IMG/VR virus record: IMGVR_UViG_3300017724_000031 | Span: 1 to 33,721 of that record | Source: a virus | Length of the DNA: 33,721 nt | Reading direction: 5' to 3' (one strand) | In this document: positions 1 through 6,269 of the stretch, one piece after another | How positions within the stretch are numbered: the stretch's first letter is position 1 | Layout: the number at the start of each line of letters is the position of its first letter | Made by a program: the position numbers and the translations under genes | The notes under the pieces: generated by a model | What the model was told of the DNA's origin: nothing | Database searches by the model: none | What the model saw: only the letters and a program-made list of their open reading frames with translations

Positions 1-123
1 ACCGAGGAAAATTTTGTGTGAGACCCCCCTACGTACACAGCGGGGGGCGGGGGGCAAGGGGTCGTTTTTTCTGCCCGGCCATGGTTTTGCGCGCTGTACA
101 TAAGCAAATCAACCTTTGTTTTC
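1..123. repeat. Direct terminal repeat, left copy
   Basis: Bases 1-123 are identical to 33599-33721, the last 123 bases of the window. The contig therefore closes into a circle of 33,598 bp, or the phage has short physical direct terminal repeats as T7 and SP6 do. The repeat lies between the end of the early replication operon and the start of the packaging operon, where T7-like phages have their genome ends. It covers the last codons of the initiator-like gene and a G/C-run hairpin region. An assembler overlap would look the same, so the physical meaning is open. Confidence 0.95.
24..61. other. Homopolymer G/C-run region at genome junction
   Basis: The plus strand has six C at 24-29, then six G at 42-47, six G at 49-54 and four G at 58-61. 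The C run can pair with any of the G runs, giving mutually exclusive hairpins with loops of about 12 or more bases. The three G runs could also form a G-quadruplex-like structure. It sits in the 116-base gene-free stretch (33591-33598 plus 1-108) between the early and packaging operons. Possible roles are a transcription attenuator, a packaging or terminase cleavage signal, or an assembly-prone homopolymer. I see no clear sigma70 promoter here. Confidence 0.5.
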
Positions 124-783
124 CTGTACGTCAAAATAACGCACTACGTCAGACAGTGCTGGCACACCAGCACGCCTCTCTATCGCTTGGTCGCACACCG
201 CAAGCGTAGCGGCACGCACATCGTCAGCCGATACGTCACGCAATGCCAGCCGCCGGGCGTGCGCTATCTCATTATCGTACAGCCTGACCTGTCCTGTCGC
301 CTGTTGGACGGCGCGCAAGTAGGCGTGGCAGAGTTCGCCAGCGTGCGTGTCTGTCTGTGGTTGTGCATCCCCCAGACCCCCTATCTCTTTACTGGTATCA
401 TCCTCTTGGTCTGCGCGTAGCTGTAGCGCTTTGGCGGTGTGTATATCTTCATAGGTTGGCAATGGTTCATCACCCTTCCACAACACTTGATATCTGTTTG
501 TTTTCCACCCGCTGGCTGTCTCTTGATAGTCCTTTGGGTTTAGCTGTCGCACATAGTTACCAGCCTTTAAGCGCTTCATAGCTTCCAGAATGCTCTTTCT
601 TTCCGCATAGCCGCTCACTGAGCATAGGGTATCGAGCGATGGCCAGCATACCCCAGCACGATTAACAAACGCACACAGCGCGCCCAGAACGCGAAACTCA
701 CGCTCTTTTAGCTTGCGGTCACCACACGCACGCATTGGCATGACACTGTACGGGCGCTTGTTTTCAGAAAGGGATTTCGTCAT
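109..783 (-). CDS. Helix-turn-helix replication initiator-like protein
   Basis: The protein has 224 residues. The N-terminal 100 or so residues form a winged helix-turn-helix domain of the kind seen in phage replisome organisers and initiators (the HTH_36 type, with the pattern KEREFRVLGAL then CWPSLDTLCSVSGYAERKSI). The C-terminal part, about residues 145-220, has no recognised domain. It is the last gene of the leftward replication operon, overlaps the preceding gene by 20 bases, and ends inside the terminal repeat. The lambda O-like role is inferred from the domain and from the nearby primase-helicase and repeat cluster. A transcriptional regulator remains possible. The ATG start is inside the upstream gene, as is common in this tightly packed operon. 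Confidence 0.75.
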   Translation of the reverse strand: MTKSLSENKRPYSVMPMRACGDRKLKEREFRVLGALCAFVNRAGVCWPSLDTLCSVSGYAERKSILEAMKRLKAGNYVRQLNPKDYQETASGWKTNRYQVLWKGDEPLPTYEDIHTAKALQLRADQEDDTSKEIGGLGDAQPQTDTHAGELCHAYLRAVQQATGQVRLYDNEIAHARRLALRDVSADDVRAATLAVCDQAIERRAGVPALSDVVRYFDVQENKG

Positions 784-1348
784 CGAGCTTGTCCTCTAAG
801 TCTGTTTTCTTCACAGCGCTCACCGTTGCACCGGGGAACGTATCCTTTACCTGCACGGCTAGCGTGTTTTGCTCTGACCACTTGGCCAGTATCACCGCCA
901 CCTCTTGCACACAATACACCAGCGCGTCTGGCATGTCCTCTTTGATAGGCTTCACAGCCTGTTCATCACGCGCTATCGCAACGACCTTGCCATCAGCATG
1001 CGCTGTCCACACATCCATGCCAATCTCTTTACCGCCAAGCGCGATGGCTTCCTTCTCCAGCGCACCATACGCACGCAGTGTCACAGCCACATGATGTTCT
1101 ACATCTACCGCCGCATCACGATGGATAGCATCGTTGAGTTTATCCATCTGTTGCCAGAACCTACCCCGCAATTCAGGTGACACAAGGTTGGGCAATCTCT
1201 CCACACCCCAGCGGCGTTCATAGTCAGACACAACCCGGTCATATTCCGTGAGGTAGTTTTGTATCTTCCGATACGTTGCCTCACTTGTCACCTTGGTTCC
1301 CATCATTCGCCGCAATGCTGTAGCATCAGGCTTCTTTACTCTTCTCAT
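764..1348 (-). CDS. Unknown replication-operon protein with SSB-like C-terminal tail
   Basis: The protein has 194 residues and I recognise no family for its body. The striking part is the C-terminus, residues 183-194, DLEDKLDDEIPF. This closely resembles the acidic tip of bacterial ssDNA-binding proteins (DDDIPF), which docks many replication and repair enzymes. The start ATG at 1348 has a purine-rich Shine-Dalgarno region (AAGGG, then AGAGG). The gene lies just downstream of the candidate origin repeats and before the initiator-like gene, which it overlaps. It may be a phage SSB-like or SSB-mimicking protein that recruits host replication enzymes. That is inference from the tail and context only. 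Confidence 0.7.
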   Translation of the reverse strand: MRRVKKPDATALRRMMGTKVTSEATYRKIQNYLTEYDRVVSDYERRWGVERLPNLVSPELRGRFWQQMDKLNDAIHRDAAVDVEHHVAVTLRAYGALEKEAIALGGKEIGMDVWTAHADGKVVAIARDEQAVKPIKEDMPDALVYCVQEVAVILAKWSEQNTLAVQVKDTFPGATVSAVKKTDLEDKLDDEIPF

Positions 1349-1370
1349 CCTCTTACCCTTTTCCGTGCTG

Positions 1371-1467
1371 TGCGTGCGTGCGTGCGATAACCATAGGGAT
1401 TATCGCACAACACCACGCGTGCGACTTCAGCGTGCGACCGTGCGATTTAAGGTTTTTACAGTCGCAC
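1371..1467. other. Candidate replication origin: GTGCGA iterons and hairpin
   Basis: This gene-free stretch of about 125 bases between the primase-helicase gene and the SSB-tail gene holds four direct copies of GTGCGA (1382, 1419, 1432, 1440) and two inverted copies (TCGCAC at 1403 and 1462). One pair forms a perfect 9-bp inverted repeat, GTGCGATAA at 1382-1390 and TTATCGCAC at 1400-1408, around a 9-base loop. A TGCG tetramer is repeated four times at 1371-1386, and an AT-rich patch follows at about 1445-1460. Iteron arrays beside initiator and helicase genes are typical of theta origins. An operator is the alternative. The hexamer also occurs in the neighbouring coding sequence (1518, 1584, 1692), which weakens specificity. 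Confidence 0.5.
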
Positions 1468-1473
1468 GTTTCC

Positions 1474-3276
1474 TTATAACTCTTTGTATTCCCACACATA
1501 GCTTCCCTCTATCACAATCGCACGCTTTGTCTGCAACGCATCCCGTGCATCTCTGCGCCTAGAACGCGTGCTATCAGGTGTTTTCGCACGGTGTTTGTCG
1601 TGCCATGCTGTCACCGGCACGCGCTCCTGACCCAGTTCGACAGACAGATTACGCAGTGCTTGCAGGGCTATCTTCTGCGGCTCTGTCAGCTTCGCACTAC
1701 GCGGTTTCTTCTCCGGCATATCAGCCTGTGTCATCACCACGCTGACATCGTCTATCAGCGCCACCGGGGTCATCGTAAACGCCACGTCCGGCATTGGCTC
1801 TGCGTCCTTCTGCTTCTCCGTCGCTAGCGTCACCGTCTCTTCTAGCTTGCTCACCTTGATGCTTGTATCCACAGCACCCAACAGCGCCGTAGACCCACGC
1901 ATGCCGCGTGCCGCGTCCTTGCCGCTGTGATGTATCGCCACCACCGCACATTCGCAGTGGCGCTTTACTATCTCACACGCATCCACAAACAGGCCCATAT
2001 CCGTTGCGCTGTTCTCATCACCGCCGAGCAGGGCGCGCGCTACAGTATCCACAAACACCGCGCTAAACTTTGTGTCGAGGTTGTCTATCGTGCGCAGTAG
2101 GCGCTCCACATCCTCTGGTTCGCGGAACCTCACCGCCGTGGGCAGAACATAAAACGGCACATCCGCTGTTAGCTTGTGATGCGCTTGCCATGCCTTGATA
2201 CGCTTGCCCAGACCGCCAACACCCTCGCCAGCTATGTACAGCACTGCGCCACGCTGCACAGGGTTATTGTGCCACGCCTTGCCATACGCCACTGACAGCG
2301 CCATGTCTATCGCTAGGAATGATTTACCAGCCCCCGGCTCACCGTACAGCACGCTAAACCCATGCTTGGTTAGTAACCCATCCACCAGCCATTCCACAGG
2401 CGGCATGTTACGCAGATAGTGTACATCATACACATCGAATACGTCTGGGCGTTCTGCCGGCGCTTCCACGACCTCTGGCGCCTGTTCAATCGGCTGCGCC
2501 GATGTGACCAGCGCCGCTAGCTCTTCCTTCGTACCACCAGCCTGTAGCCAATCGTAAACGTCTTGCTTATCGTCCAAGCCCGGCAAGTTAACGCAGTTGA
2601 TAGAGTTAACCACGGGCAACAGGTTTGCCGCCACTACGTCAGCATGTGCCTTGCCAGCCTCGTCAGCGTCAGGCAACACCACAACGTCACGCCCGGCAAA
2701 CCATTTATTGAGATCCGCGTGCCAGTTCTTCGCACCGCCATGACTGGTTGTTGCTACCGCACCCAGCTTCTTCATTGCGTCTGCGCACTTCTCGCCTTCC
2801 ACCACAAATATCTTTTTGTTCGGGTTGGCCATGATGTCAGGCAGATTATATGGCACTGGGGTAACGTCCTTGACGTTCCACACCCAGCCGCCCTTGCCGT
2901 CAGGTCTGCGCTGCCGAAATGTCTTTGGCTCGTATCGCACGACCTGATAGATGCACTCGCCATACTCATCTATGTAGTCGTATGCCTTACTCATGTACCG
3001 CGCTGGCTGGATGGTCTGTTGCACTTGCTTGGCTATGCCGAATTGCTTTTCCAGTATCTCCGGCAGACTGCGTAGCTGTGCGCCCTCATTGATGCGCACC
3101 ATGTCTATGACCCCGCCGCCTTCGTTGGCCTCGAAGTCAAACCATGTGCCTTTGCGCAAGTCCACACTGCGTGACCCATGCGTACCCCAGCGCAGTTCAT
3201 GGCCGCGCTTTTCCTTTGGTTCGCCCCAGTAATGTCTGGCTATCTGCTCTATATATGCTGCTATATTCTGTGTCAT
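1474..3276 (-). CDS. TOPRIM primase fused to RepA-like hexameric helicase
   Basis: The protein has 600 residues from ATG 3276, which follows the purine-rich GAAGAGGGAATAAG. An upstream TTG (3318) would add 14 residues but has no good ribosome site and falls inside a hairpin, so I rejected it. The N-terminal part (1-80) resembles the primase zinc-finger region but lacks the zinc cysteines. A TOPRIM domain follows, with FVVEGEKCADA at 157-167 and VVVLPDADEAG at 198-208. The C-terminal half is a RecA-fold helicase of the plasmid RepA or AAA_25 type, with Walker A GEPGAGKS at 312-319, Walker B VFVDT at about 407-411 and AIHHSGKD at 447-454. It should unwind the fork and prime DNA synthesis. No DNA polymerase is present, so a host enzyme is probably used. 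Confidence 0.9.
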   Translation of the reverse strand: MTQNIAAYIEQIARHYWGEPKEKRGHELRWGTHGSRSVDLRKGTWFDFEANEGGGVIDMVRINEGAQLRSLPEILEKQFGIAKQVQQTIQPARYMSKAYDYIDEYGECIYQVVRYEPKTFRQRRPDGKGGWVWNVKDVTPVPYNLPDIMANPNKKIFVVEGEKCADAMKKLGAVATTSHGGAKNWHADLNKWFAGRDVVVLPDADEAGKAHADVVAANLLPVVNSINCVNLPGLDDKQDVYDWLQAGGTKEELAALVTSAQPIEQAPEVVEAPAERPDVFDVYDVHYLRNMPPVEWLVDGLLTKHGFSVLYGEPGAGKSFLAIDMALSVAYGKAWHNNPVQRGAVLYIAGEGVGGLGKRIKAWQAHHKLTADVPFYVLPTAVRFREPEDVERLLRTIDNLDTKFSAVFVDTVARALLGGDENSATDMGLFVDACEIVKRHCECAVVAIHHSGKDAARGMRGSTALLGAVDTSIKVSKLEETVTLATEKQKDAEPMPDVAFTMTPVALIDDVSVVMTQADMPEKKPRSAKLTEPQKIALQALRNLSVELGQERVPVTAWHDKHRAKTPDSTRSRRRDARDALQTKRAIVIEGSYVWEYKEL

Positions 3277-3301
3277 CTTATTCCCTCTTCCCCTTTGGAA
3301 A

Positions 3302-3343
3302 TGGTAGGGCGCTGGCAAAGGGAGGAAACCCAGCGCCCTACCA
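3302..3343 (-). promoter_or_regulatory. Perfect 14-bp hairpin in the leader of the primase-helicase gene
   Basis: Bases 3302-3315 (TGGTAGGGCGCTGG) and 3330-3343 are perfect reverse complements with a 14-base loop. The hairpin lies between the stop of the SSB-like gene and the primase-helicase start at 3276, on the transcribed strand. No U-run follows, so it is not a classic terminator. Read on the minus strand, the loop is rich in CCTCCC and contains CCCTTTG. This is complementary to CAAAGGG just before the helicase ribosome site, so a loop-leader pairing could control translation. It may instead stabilise or process the mRNA. Confidence 0.75.
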
Positions 3344-3347
3344 ACTG

Positions 3348-3965
3348 CTAGAACAGGTCAGCGCCACTCGTTGCTGGCTGTTCAACAGGCGCATCCGGCG
3401 TTGGAGCCGGTGCGCTAGGTGCTTCCGCACCATCAAATGCCGATGGACGCTCTGTCCACTGGCTGATTTCCCACACCGGCACCTTGAAGCGCTGTTCGCC
3501 TTGCGGGGTGTTTACGGTTGTAGTCTTTGTGGCTGTCACCTTCATCACAGCACACAGGCCGGGGTTGTTCGCACGTTCAGCCTCGTATTGATTGTGTAGC
3601 TGGTCAAACGCAGACTGCACCATCTTCGACTGACTACTGAACTCACGCAAGCCTATCTCGCGGTTCACCAGCTTCACGCGAAACGCAGACTTGTGGTCTG
3701 GTGTCGGCTTGTCTGGCATGCGCTCACCCAGCTTGACCATGTGGAAGTCTGGGCGGTTGGCAACGAATGCCATATAGCCGACCTCGATGTTTTCCATGTC
3801 AATTGCTACCTCAAACGGCAACGCCATTTCGATGCTCTCACGCACCCATTCGCCGTTTACGTTCTCGCTTTCAACCCGGTAGAACTCACCCACCTTCGCA
3901 TCAAACTTTATTATTGGCGTGATGTTGCCACCGCCGCCGCTTTCATTTACTAAACCAAGTGCCAT
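3348..3965 (-). CDS. Probable phage ssDNA-binding protein
   Basis: The protein has 205 residues. A beta-rich N-terminal two-thirds (about 1-150) is followed by a Pro/Ala-rich flexible linker (about 165-195) and a short tail ending in SGADLF. This architecture of compact core, disordered linker and terminal hydrophobic tip is that of phage and bacterial ssDNA-binding proteins. The position between the cytosine methyltransferase and the primase-helicase in the replication operon supports this. The start ATG at 3965 follows AAGGAAAATAAA. I see no diagnostic OB-fold signature by eye, so the call rests on architecture and context. A general replication accessory factor is the alternative. Confidence 0.6.
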   Translation of the reverse strand: MALGLVNESGGGGNITPIIKFDAKVGEFYRVESENVNGEWVRESIEMALPFEVAIDMENIEVGYMAFVANRPDFHMVKLGERMPDKPTPDHKSAFRVKLVNREIGLREFSSQSKMVQSAFDQLHNQYEAERANNPGLCAVMKVTATKTTTVNTPQGEQRFKVPVWEISQWTERPSAFDGAEAPSAPAPTPDAPVEQPATSGADLF

Positions 3966-3983
3966 TTTATTTTCCTTTACACT

Positions 3984-4865
3984 TTACTGACCAGTTGCGC
4001 TGGCCTCGCATTGCCGTATGGCAATCCCTATTTGCATTGCAATTTTTGGCACGATCGCATTGCCTAATCCTTTAAGTCTGTCCACCCTTCTGGGTACCCC
4101 ATTAGCCACTCGACCCACTGGGGGTTCAGGCTTCCACGTTTCCACTCGTCCGGGGTAGTCCCCCTGACCTCTGGGTGATTTCCTAGCATACCCTGCATCT
4201 TCCCGGCTGGCGTTCCAGCCGCATCCTCGTTGGCTGTCGGTGTTGGCCACATTTTCACTGTATCGGCTAGATTGAGGCTGTGACTGCTCTTGCCGTCTTT
4301 TGCTAGCCGCCTGCCGTTCTGCGTCAGTGTCATGTTGCTGTGTTCTATTTCTTGGGTCGTTGGTGTCGGCCACATTTCTGGCAACGATCCAGACGCGATC
4401 GCGTCTGTGCGGGGCATCGACACCACAAGCCGGTACAATAAAGCACCGTGCGGCGAACAAATCGGTTTCCAAGTCAAGTAGCACTTGGTCGAGACCCATG
4501 GAGACATGACCATAAACATTTTCGAAAACGCACCAAGCGGGTCGTTTTTGTGCAACAATCTCGCGGATGTGCGGCCAGATGTGGCGGTCATCTTCCGCGC
4601 CGAGGCGCTTCCCGGCTTGTGAGAATGGTTGACATGGATACCCGGCAGTAAGAATTGTATCTCGTCCCCCGGCTGAGATTTTTTCTGGCTCATTTGCTAA
4701 CACCTTTACATCTTCTTCGATTGGCACATCAGGCCAATGCTTTGCTAATATCTTGCGCGACCACGGCTCAATGTCGCAGAACATGGCTGGACGCGACAGG
4801 CCAGCCCATTCAAACCCCAGCGCAAATCCACCGATGCCCGAACATAAATCTATATGACGCATCAT
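3984..4865 (-). CDS. C5-cytosine DNA methyltransferase
   Basis: The protein has 293 residues with the ordered motifs of the Dcm/HhaI family: motif I DLCSGIGGFALG at 6-17, motif IV GYPCQPFS at 75-82 with catalytic Cys78, motif VI ENV at 115-117, motif VIII HRRDRVW at 153-159, and motif X LKGLGNAIVP at 264-273. It would methylate carbon 5 of cytosine, probably to evade restriction or mark phage DNA. The region between motifs VIII and X (about 160-255) is repetitive, with NVADT at 164-168 and NVANT at 205-209. A different reading frame across this part encodes another recognisable protein (4064-4693). The start overlaps the stop of the upstream 66-residue gene by four bases. ATG 4862 is an equally possible start. 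Confidence 0.93.
   Translation of the reverse strand: MMRHIDLCSGIGGFALGFEWAGLSRPAMFCDIEPWSRKILAKHWPDVPIEEDVKVLANEPEKISAGGRDTILTAGYPCQPFSQAGKRLGAEDDRHIWPHIREIVAQKRPAWCVFENVYGHVSMGLDQVLLDLETDLFAARCFIVPACGVDAPHRRDRVWIVARNVADTNDPRNRTQQHDTDAERQAASKRRQEQSQPQSSRYSENVANTDSQRGCGWNASREDAGYARKSPRGQGDYPGRVETWKPEPPVGRVANGVPRRVDRLKGLGNAIVPKIAMQIGIAIRQCEASATGQ
4064..4693 (-). CDS. Out-of-frame gene inside the methyltransferase: WPTPT / LNPxWVEWLMGYP family-like protein
   Basis: This frame is shifted by one base from the methyltransferase and lies wholly inside that gene. The 209-residue translation is not random. It has MWPTPT twice (107-112 and 148-153), the pattern SKMFMV then YLTWK (57-75), PRTDA at 94-98, and a C-terminal LNPQWVEWLMGYPEGW at 189-204. 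I recognise this motif set from a family of phage and prophage proteins usually found beside or annotated with cytosine methyltransferases. The first MWPTPT is encoded by the bases of NVADT, and the second by those of NVANT. The start ATG 4693 has no strong Shine-Dalgarno, so expression could be by internal initiation or frameshift. The translation is seen directly. The family assignment is from memory and expression is inferred. Confidence 0.6.
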   Translation of the reverse strand: MSQKKSQPGDEIQFLLPGIHVNHSHKPGSASARKMTATSGRTSARLLHKNDPLGAFSKMFMVMSPWVSTKCYLTWKPICSPHGALLYRLVVSMPRTDAIASGSLPEMWPTPTTQEIEHSNMTLTQNGRRLAKDGKSSHSLNLADTVKMWPTPTANEDAAGTPAGKMQGMLGNHPEVRGTTPDEWKRGSLNPQWVEWLMGYPEGWTDLKD

Positions 4866-5062
4866 TTGTTTGGCCGCCTGTTTGAGCTACGCCGCTTCAT
4901 TGCGATGCGTGCTGTGTGCGCAGATATAACAGAGCTACGCCACTTTGGGTTGCGCCATCTGTTGTTTACATCATGCCTGTCGTTGGCGTCAAACAACGCC
5001 TCACGCTGTTTCTTTAAATACGCGGCAAACTCTTCTACACTCATATCACTCGCTAGTTTCAT
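4862..5062 (-). CDS. Small basic protein, unknown function
   Basis: The protein has 66 residues. A short N-terminal helix (SVEEFAAYLKKQREALFD, 8-25) is followed by a basic C-terminal half with many Arg and Lys. I recognise no family. Its stop overlaps the start of the methyltransferase gene by four bases (ATGA type), and its start overlaps the end of the junction nuclease gene by 17 bases, which points to translational coupling in the early operon. An alternative ATG at 5044 would remove six residues and start right after the nuclease stop. Confidence 0.65.
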   Translation of the reverse strand: MKLASDMSVEEFAAYLKKQREALFDANDRHDVNNRWRNPKWRSSVISAHTARIAMKRRSSNRRPNK

Positions 5063-5483
5063 TGCACATCAACTCCCTTGCTACCATGCAGAAATCGTCA
5101 AACGTCATTTCGACCGCATACTTCCAGTCGTATCCATCGCCGGGCTGTCGCTCAAACGTGGCCAACATTGCCAATGCCTCGATAGGCACGCGCCAACGTT
5201 CCGGCAATCTATCGAATTTATAGACAAGCGCTGGTATCTTGCCGGCCTTGGTTGCCGCCACGCAAACCTGATCCCAATGAGCCGGCGAGGCAAACGTGCT
5301 ACCCTGCCGGTATCGTTTGCATTCAATTACAAACGGGAACGCGTCATCTTCACAAGTCAGGTCAGGCAAGCCAGCCTCTGCCCACTGGTCTAGCACCCGG
5401 CGAAACTCCAGCCCAAGCGCATCGTGCAGCCTGTTCTTCACATCACGCTCAAACGATGCGCCCTTGTTGCGAGAGTTAACCAT
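5046..5483 (-). CDS. Holliday junction resolvase-like PD-(D/E)XK nuclease
   Basis: The protein has 145 residues. It shows the catalytic pattern of the Hjc/VRR-type nuclease fold: Glu12 in KGASFERDV, Asp41 in GLPDLT, and Glu54-x-Lys56 in VIECKR. It probably resolves branched replication or recombination intermediates before packaging, or acts as a related structure-specific nuclease. The start ATG overlaps the stop of the upstream ribbon-helix-helix gene (AATGGTTAA). It lies in the early leftward operon with the primase-helicase and ssDNA-binding-like genes, which fits a role in DNA metabolism. Confidence 0.8.
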   Translation of the reverse strand: MVNSRNKGASFERDVKNRLHDALGLEFRRVLDQWAEAGLPDLTCEDDAFPFVIECKRYRQGSTFASPAHWDQVCVAATKAGKIPALVYKFDRLPERWRVPIEALAMLATFERQPGDGYDWKYAVEMTFDDFCMVARELMCNETSE

Positions 5484-5670
5484 TGCGTGCCGCCGCTATC
5501 ACCCGGTCTAGGTCAGACCCGTCTTTGGTCAGGCGCTTTTCTAATTCTTGCGCCAGTATCTCGTCAGCCAGTGACGCCATCGAGCGATGCGCCGACTGTT
5601 CGACTGCTTCCTTCAGCATCAAAACCGTCTTGGTTCTGAGCCGTAATAGTGTTGGTTTTGTCTGTGCCAT
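5476..5670 (-). CDS. Ribbon-helix-helix (Arc/CopG-like) regulator
   Basis: The protein has 64 residues. A short strand KPTLLRLR (5-12) is followed by two helices (about 13-27 and 31-46), the layout of ribbon-helix-helix DNA-binding proteins that bind as dimers to short repeated operators. It is the first gene of the leftward early operon and starts about 60 bases from an 11-bp-phased repeat (5736-5763) that overlaps both divergent promoters. It is a good candidate for the repressor that binds those repeats and controls both operons. The fold call is by eye and the target is inferred. Confidence 0.7.
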   Translation of the reverse strand: MAQTKPTLLRLRTKTVLMLKEAVEQSAHRSMASLADEILAQELEKRLTKDGSDLDRVIAAARNG

Positions 5671-5703
5671 GATATCGCCCTGATATTTTTTTGCTATCTA
5701 CCC

Positions 5704-5734
5704 TTGAACTTATGATAGCAAGGTGATATATAAT
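5704..5734 (+). promoter_or_regulatory. Possible rightward sigma70 promoter
   Basis: A perfect TATAAT lies at 5729-5734 and a TTGAAC at 5704-5709, 19 bases apart, which is longer than the ideal 17. It would drive the rightward operon starting at 5775. The -10 box overlaps that of the leftward promoter on the other strand. Confidence 0.4.
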
Positions 5735-5758
5735 AGTTGACGGCACGTTGACCGTCAG
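5730..5758 (-). promoter_or_regulatory. Leftward early promoter
   Basis: On the minus strand a CTGACG (-35, plus-strand 5753-5758) and a TATTAT (-10, plus-strand 5730-5735) are 17 bases apart. They match 4 of 6 and 5 of 6 consensus sigma70 bases. It would start the operon from the ribbon-helix-helix gene to the initiator. Phased GTTGAC repeats cover the spacer and the -35 box, so a bound repressor would block it. Confidence 0.5.
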
Positions 5759-5763
5759 TTGAA
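5736..5763. repeat. Three 11-bp-phased GTTGA repeats, likely operator
   Basis: GTTGAC at 5736-5741, GTTGAC at 5747-5752 and GTTGAA at 5758-5763 recur at exactly 11 bp, about one helical turn. The same stretch has an inverted repeat, TGACGG (5738-5743) and CCGTCA (5752-5757). It lies between two divergent genes and overlaps the leftward promoter. Such phased half-sites are typical of ribbon-helix-helix repressors, one of which is encoded next to it. Confidence 0.65.
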
Positions 5764-5774
5764 AGGGAAAGAAA

Positions 5775-6233
5775 ATGTTAGACCGAATCAAAACCGCATT
5801 TACCGAAGTTGACCAGAAGATGCTGGAAACTCAGATGGCATGGGCTATGGAGCGCATGGATGCTCTGAAGGAATACACAGACAGCTACGACAGAAAGTCT
5901 GGCTCTTGTTACACCACAGGCGCTCACGAGGTTTGCGGTGGCAAGACTTGGTACAACGTCTTTTTTGGACGTAACAAAGATATGGTTGCTGAGTTAATCG
6001 TCAAAAATGTTGAGGCACTTATCGAAAAGCGTAACGCCCGTATCGTTGCCGCTTTGACCAAGAAGGGCGTAACAGAACTGCCTGAGTTCACAGTAAAGCA
6101 CGATGGCAACGGCTGGTCTGGCAAGTTCGATGTGGCTGGCAACACAGTGACAATCGAAACAATCCTTGCTGGTGGCTACCATATCCAGTGTCTGCACCAG
6201 CGAACCCTAGTAAAAGTAAAGGCGGCGGCTTAA
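5775..6233 (+). CDS. Conserved-looking protein of unknown function
   Basis: The protein has 152 residues, and the start follows a clear AAGGGAAAG ribosome site. An N-terminal helical segment (about 1-40) precedes a short Cys-containing stretch (CYTTGAHEVCGG, about 45-56), a helix around 70-95, and a beta-rich C-terminal region (about 105-150). I recognise no catalytic motif or family. It is the first gene of the rightward operon and the first product after the shared operator region, so it is probably an early protein. It could be an anti-host or regulatory factor, but nothing in the sequence proves that. Confidence 0.75.
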   Translation: MLDRIKTAFTEVDQKMLETQMAWAMERMDALKEYTDSYDRKSGSCYTTGAHEVCGGKTWYNVFFGRNKDMVAELIVKNVEALIEKRNARIVAALTKKGVTELPEFTVKHDGNGWSGKFDVAGNTVTIETILAGGYHIQCLHQRTLVKVKAAA

Positions 6234-6269
6234 CAGCCCCGCCCAGAAGATTTGTAAGGGAGCATAACA

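Noticed and set aside
3277-3318. TTG start that would lengthen the primase-helicase by 14 residues
   Set aside because: It lies at the edge of the leader hairpin, lacks a Shine-Dalgarno, and the ATG at 3276 has one.
5671-5774. CI/Cro-type lysogeny switch at the divergent promoters
   Set aside because: The flanking proteins are a ribbon-helix-helix protein and an unknown protein; no CI-like peptidase-repressor or Cro is seen. The LexA-like protein at 9399 is distant and has no peptidase domain.
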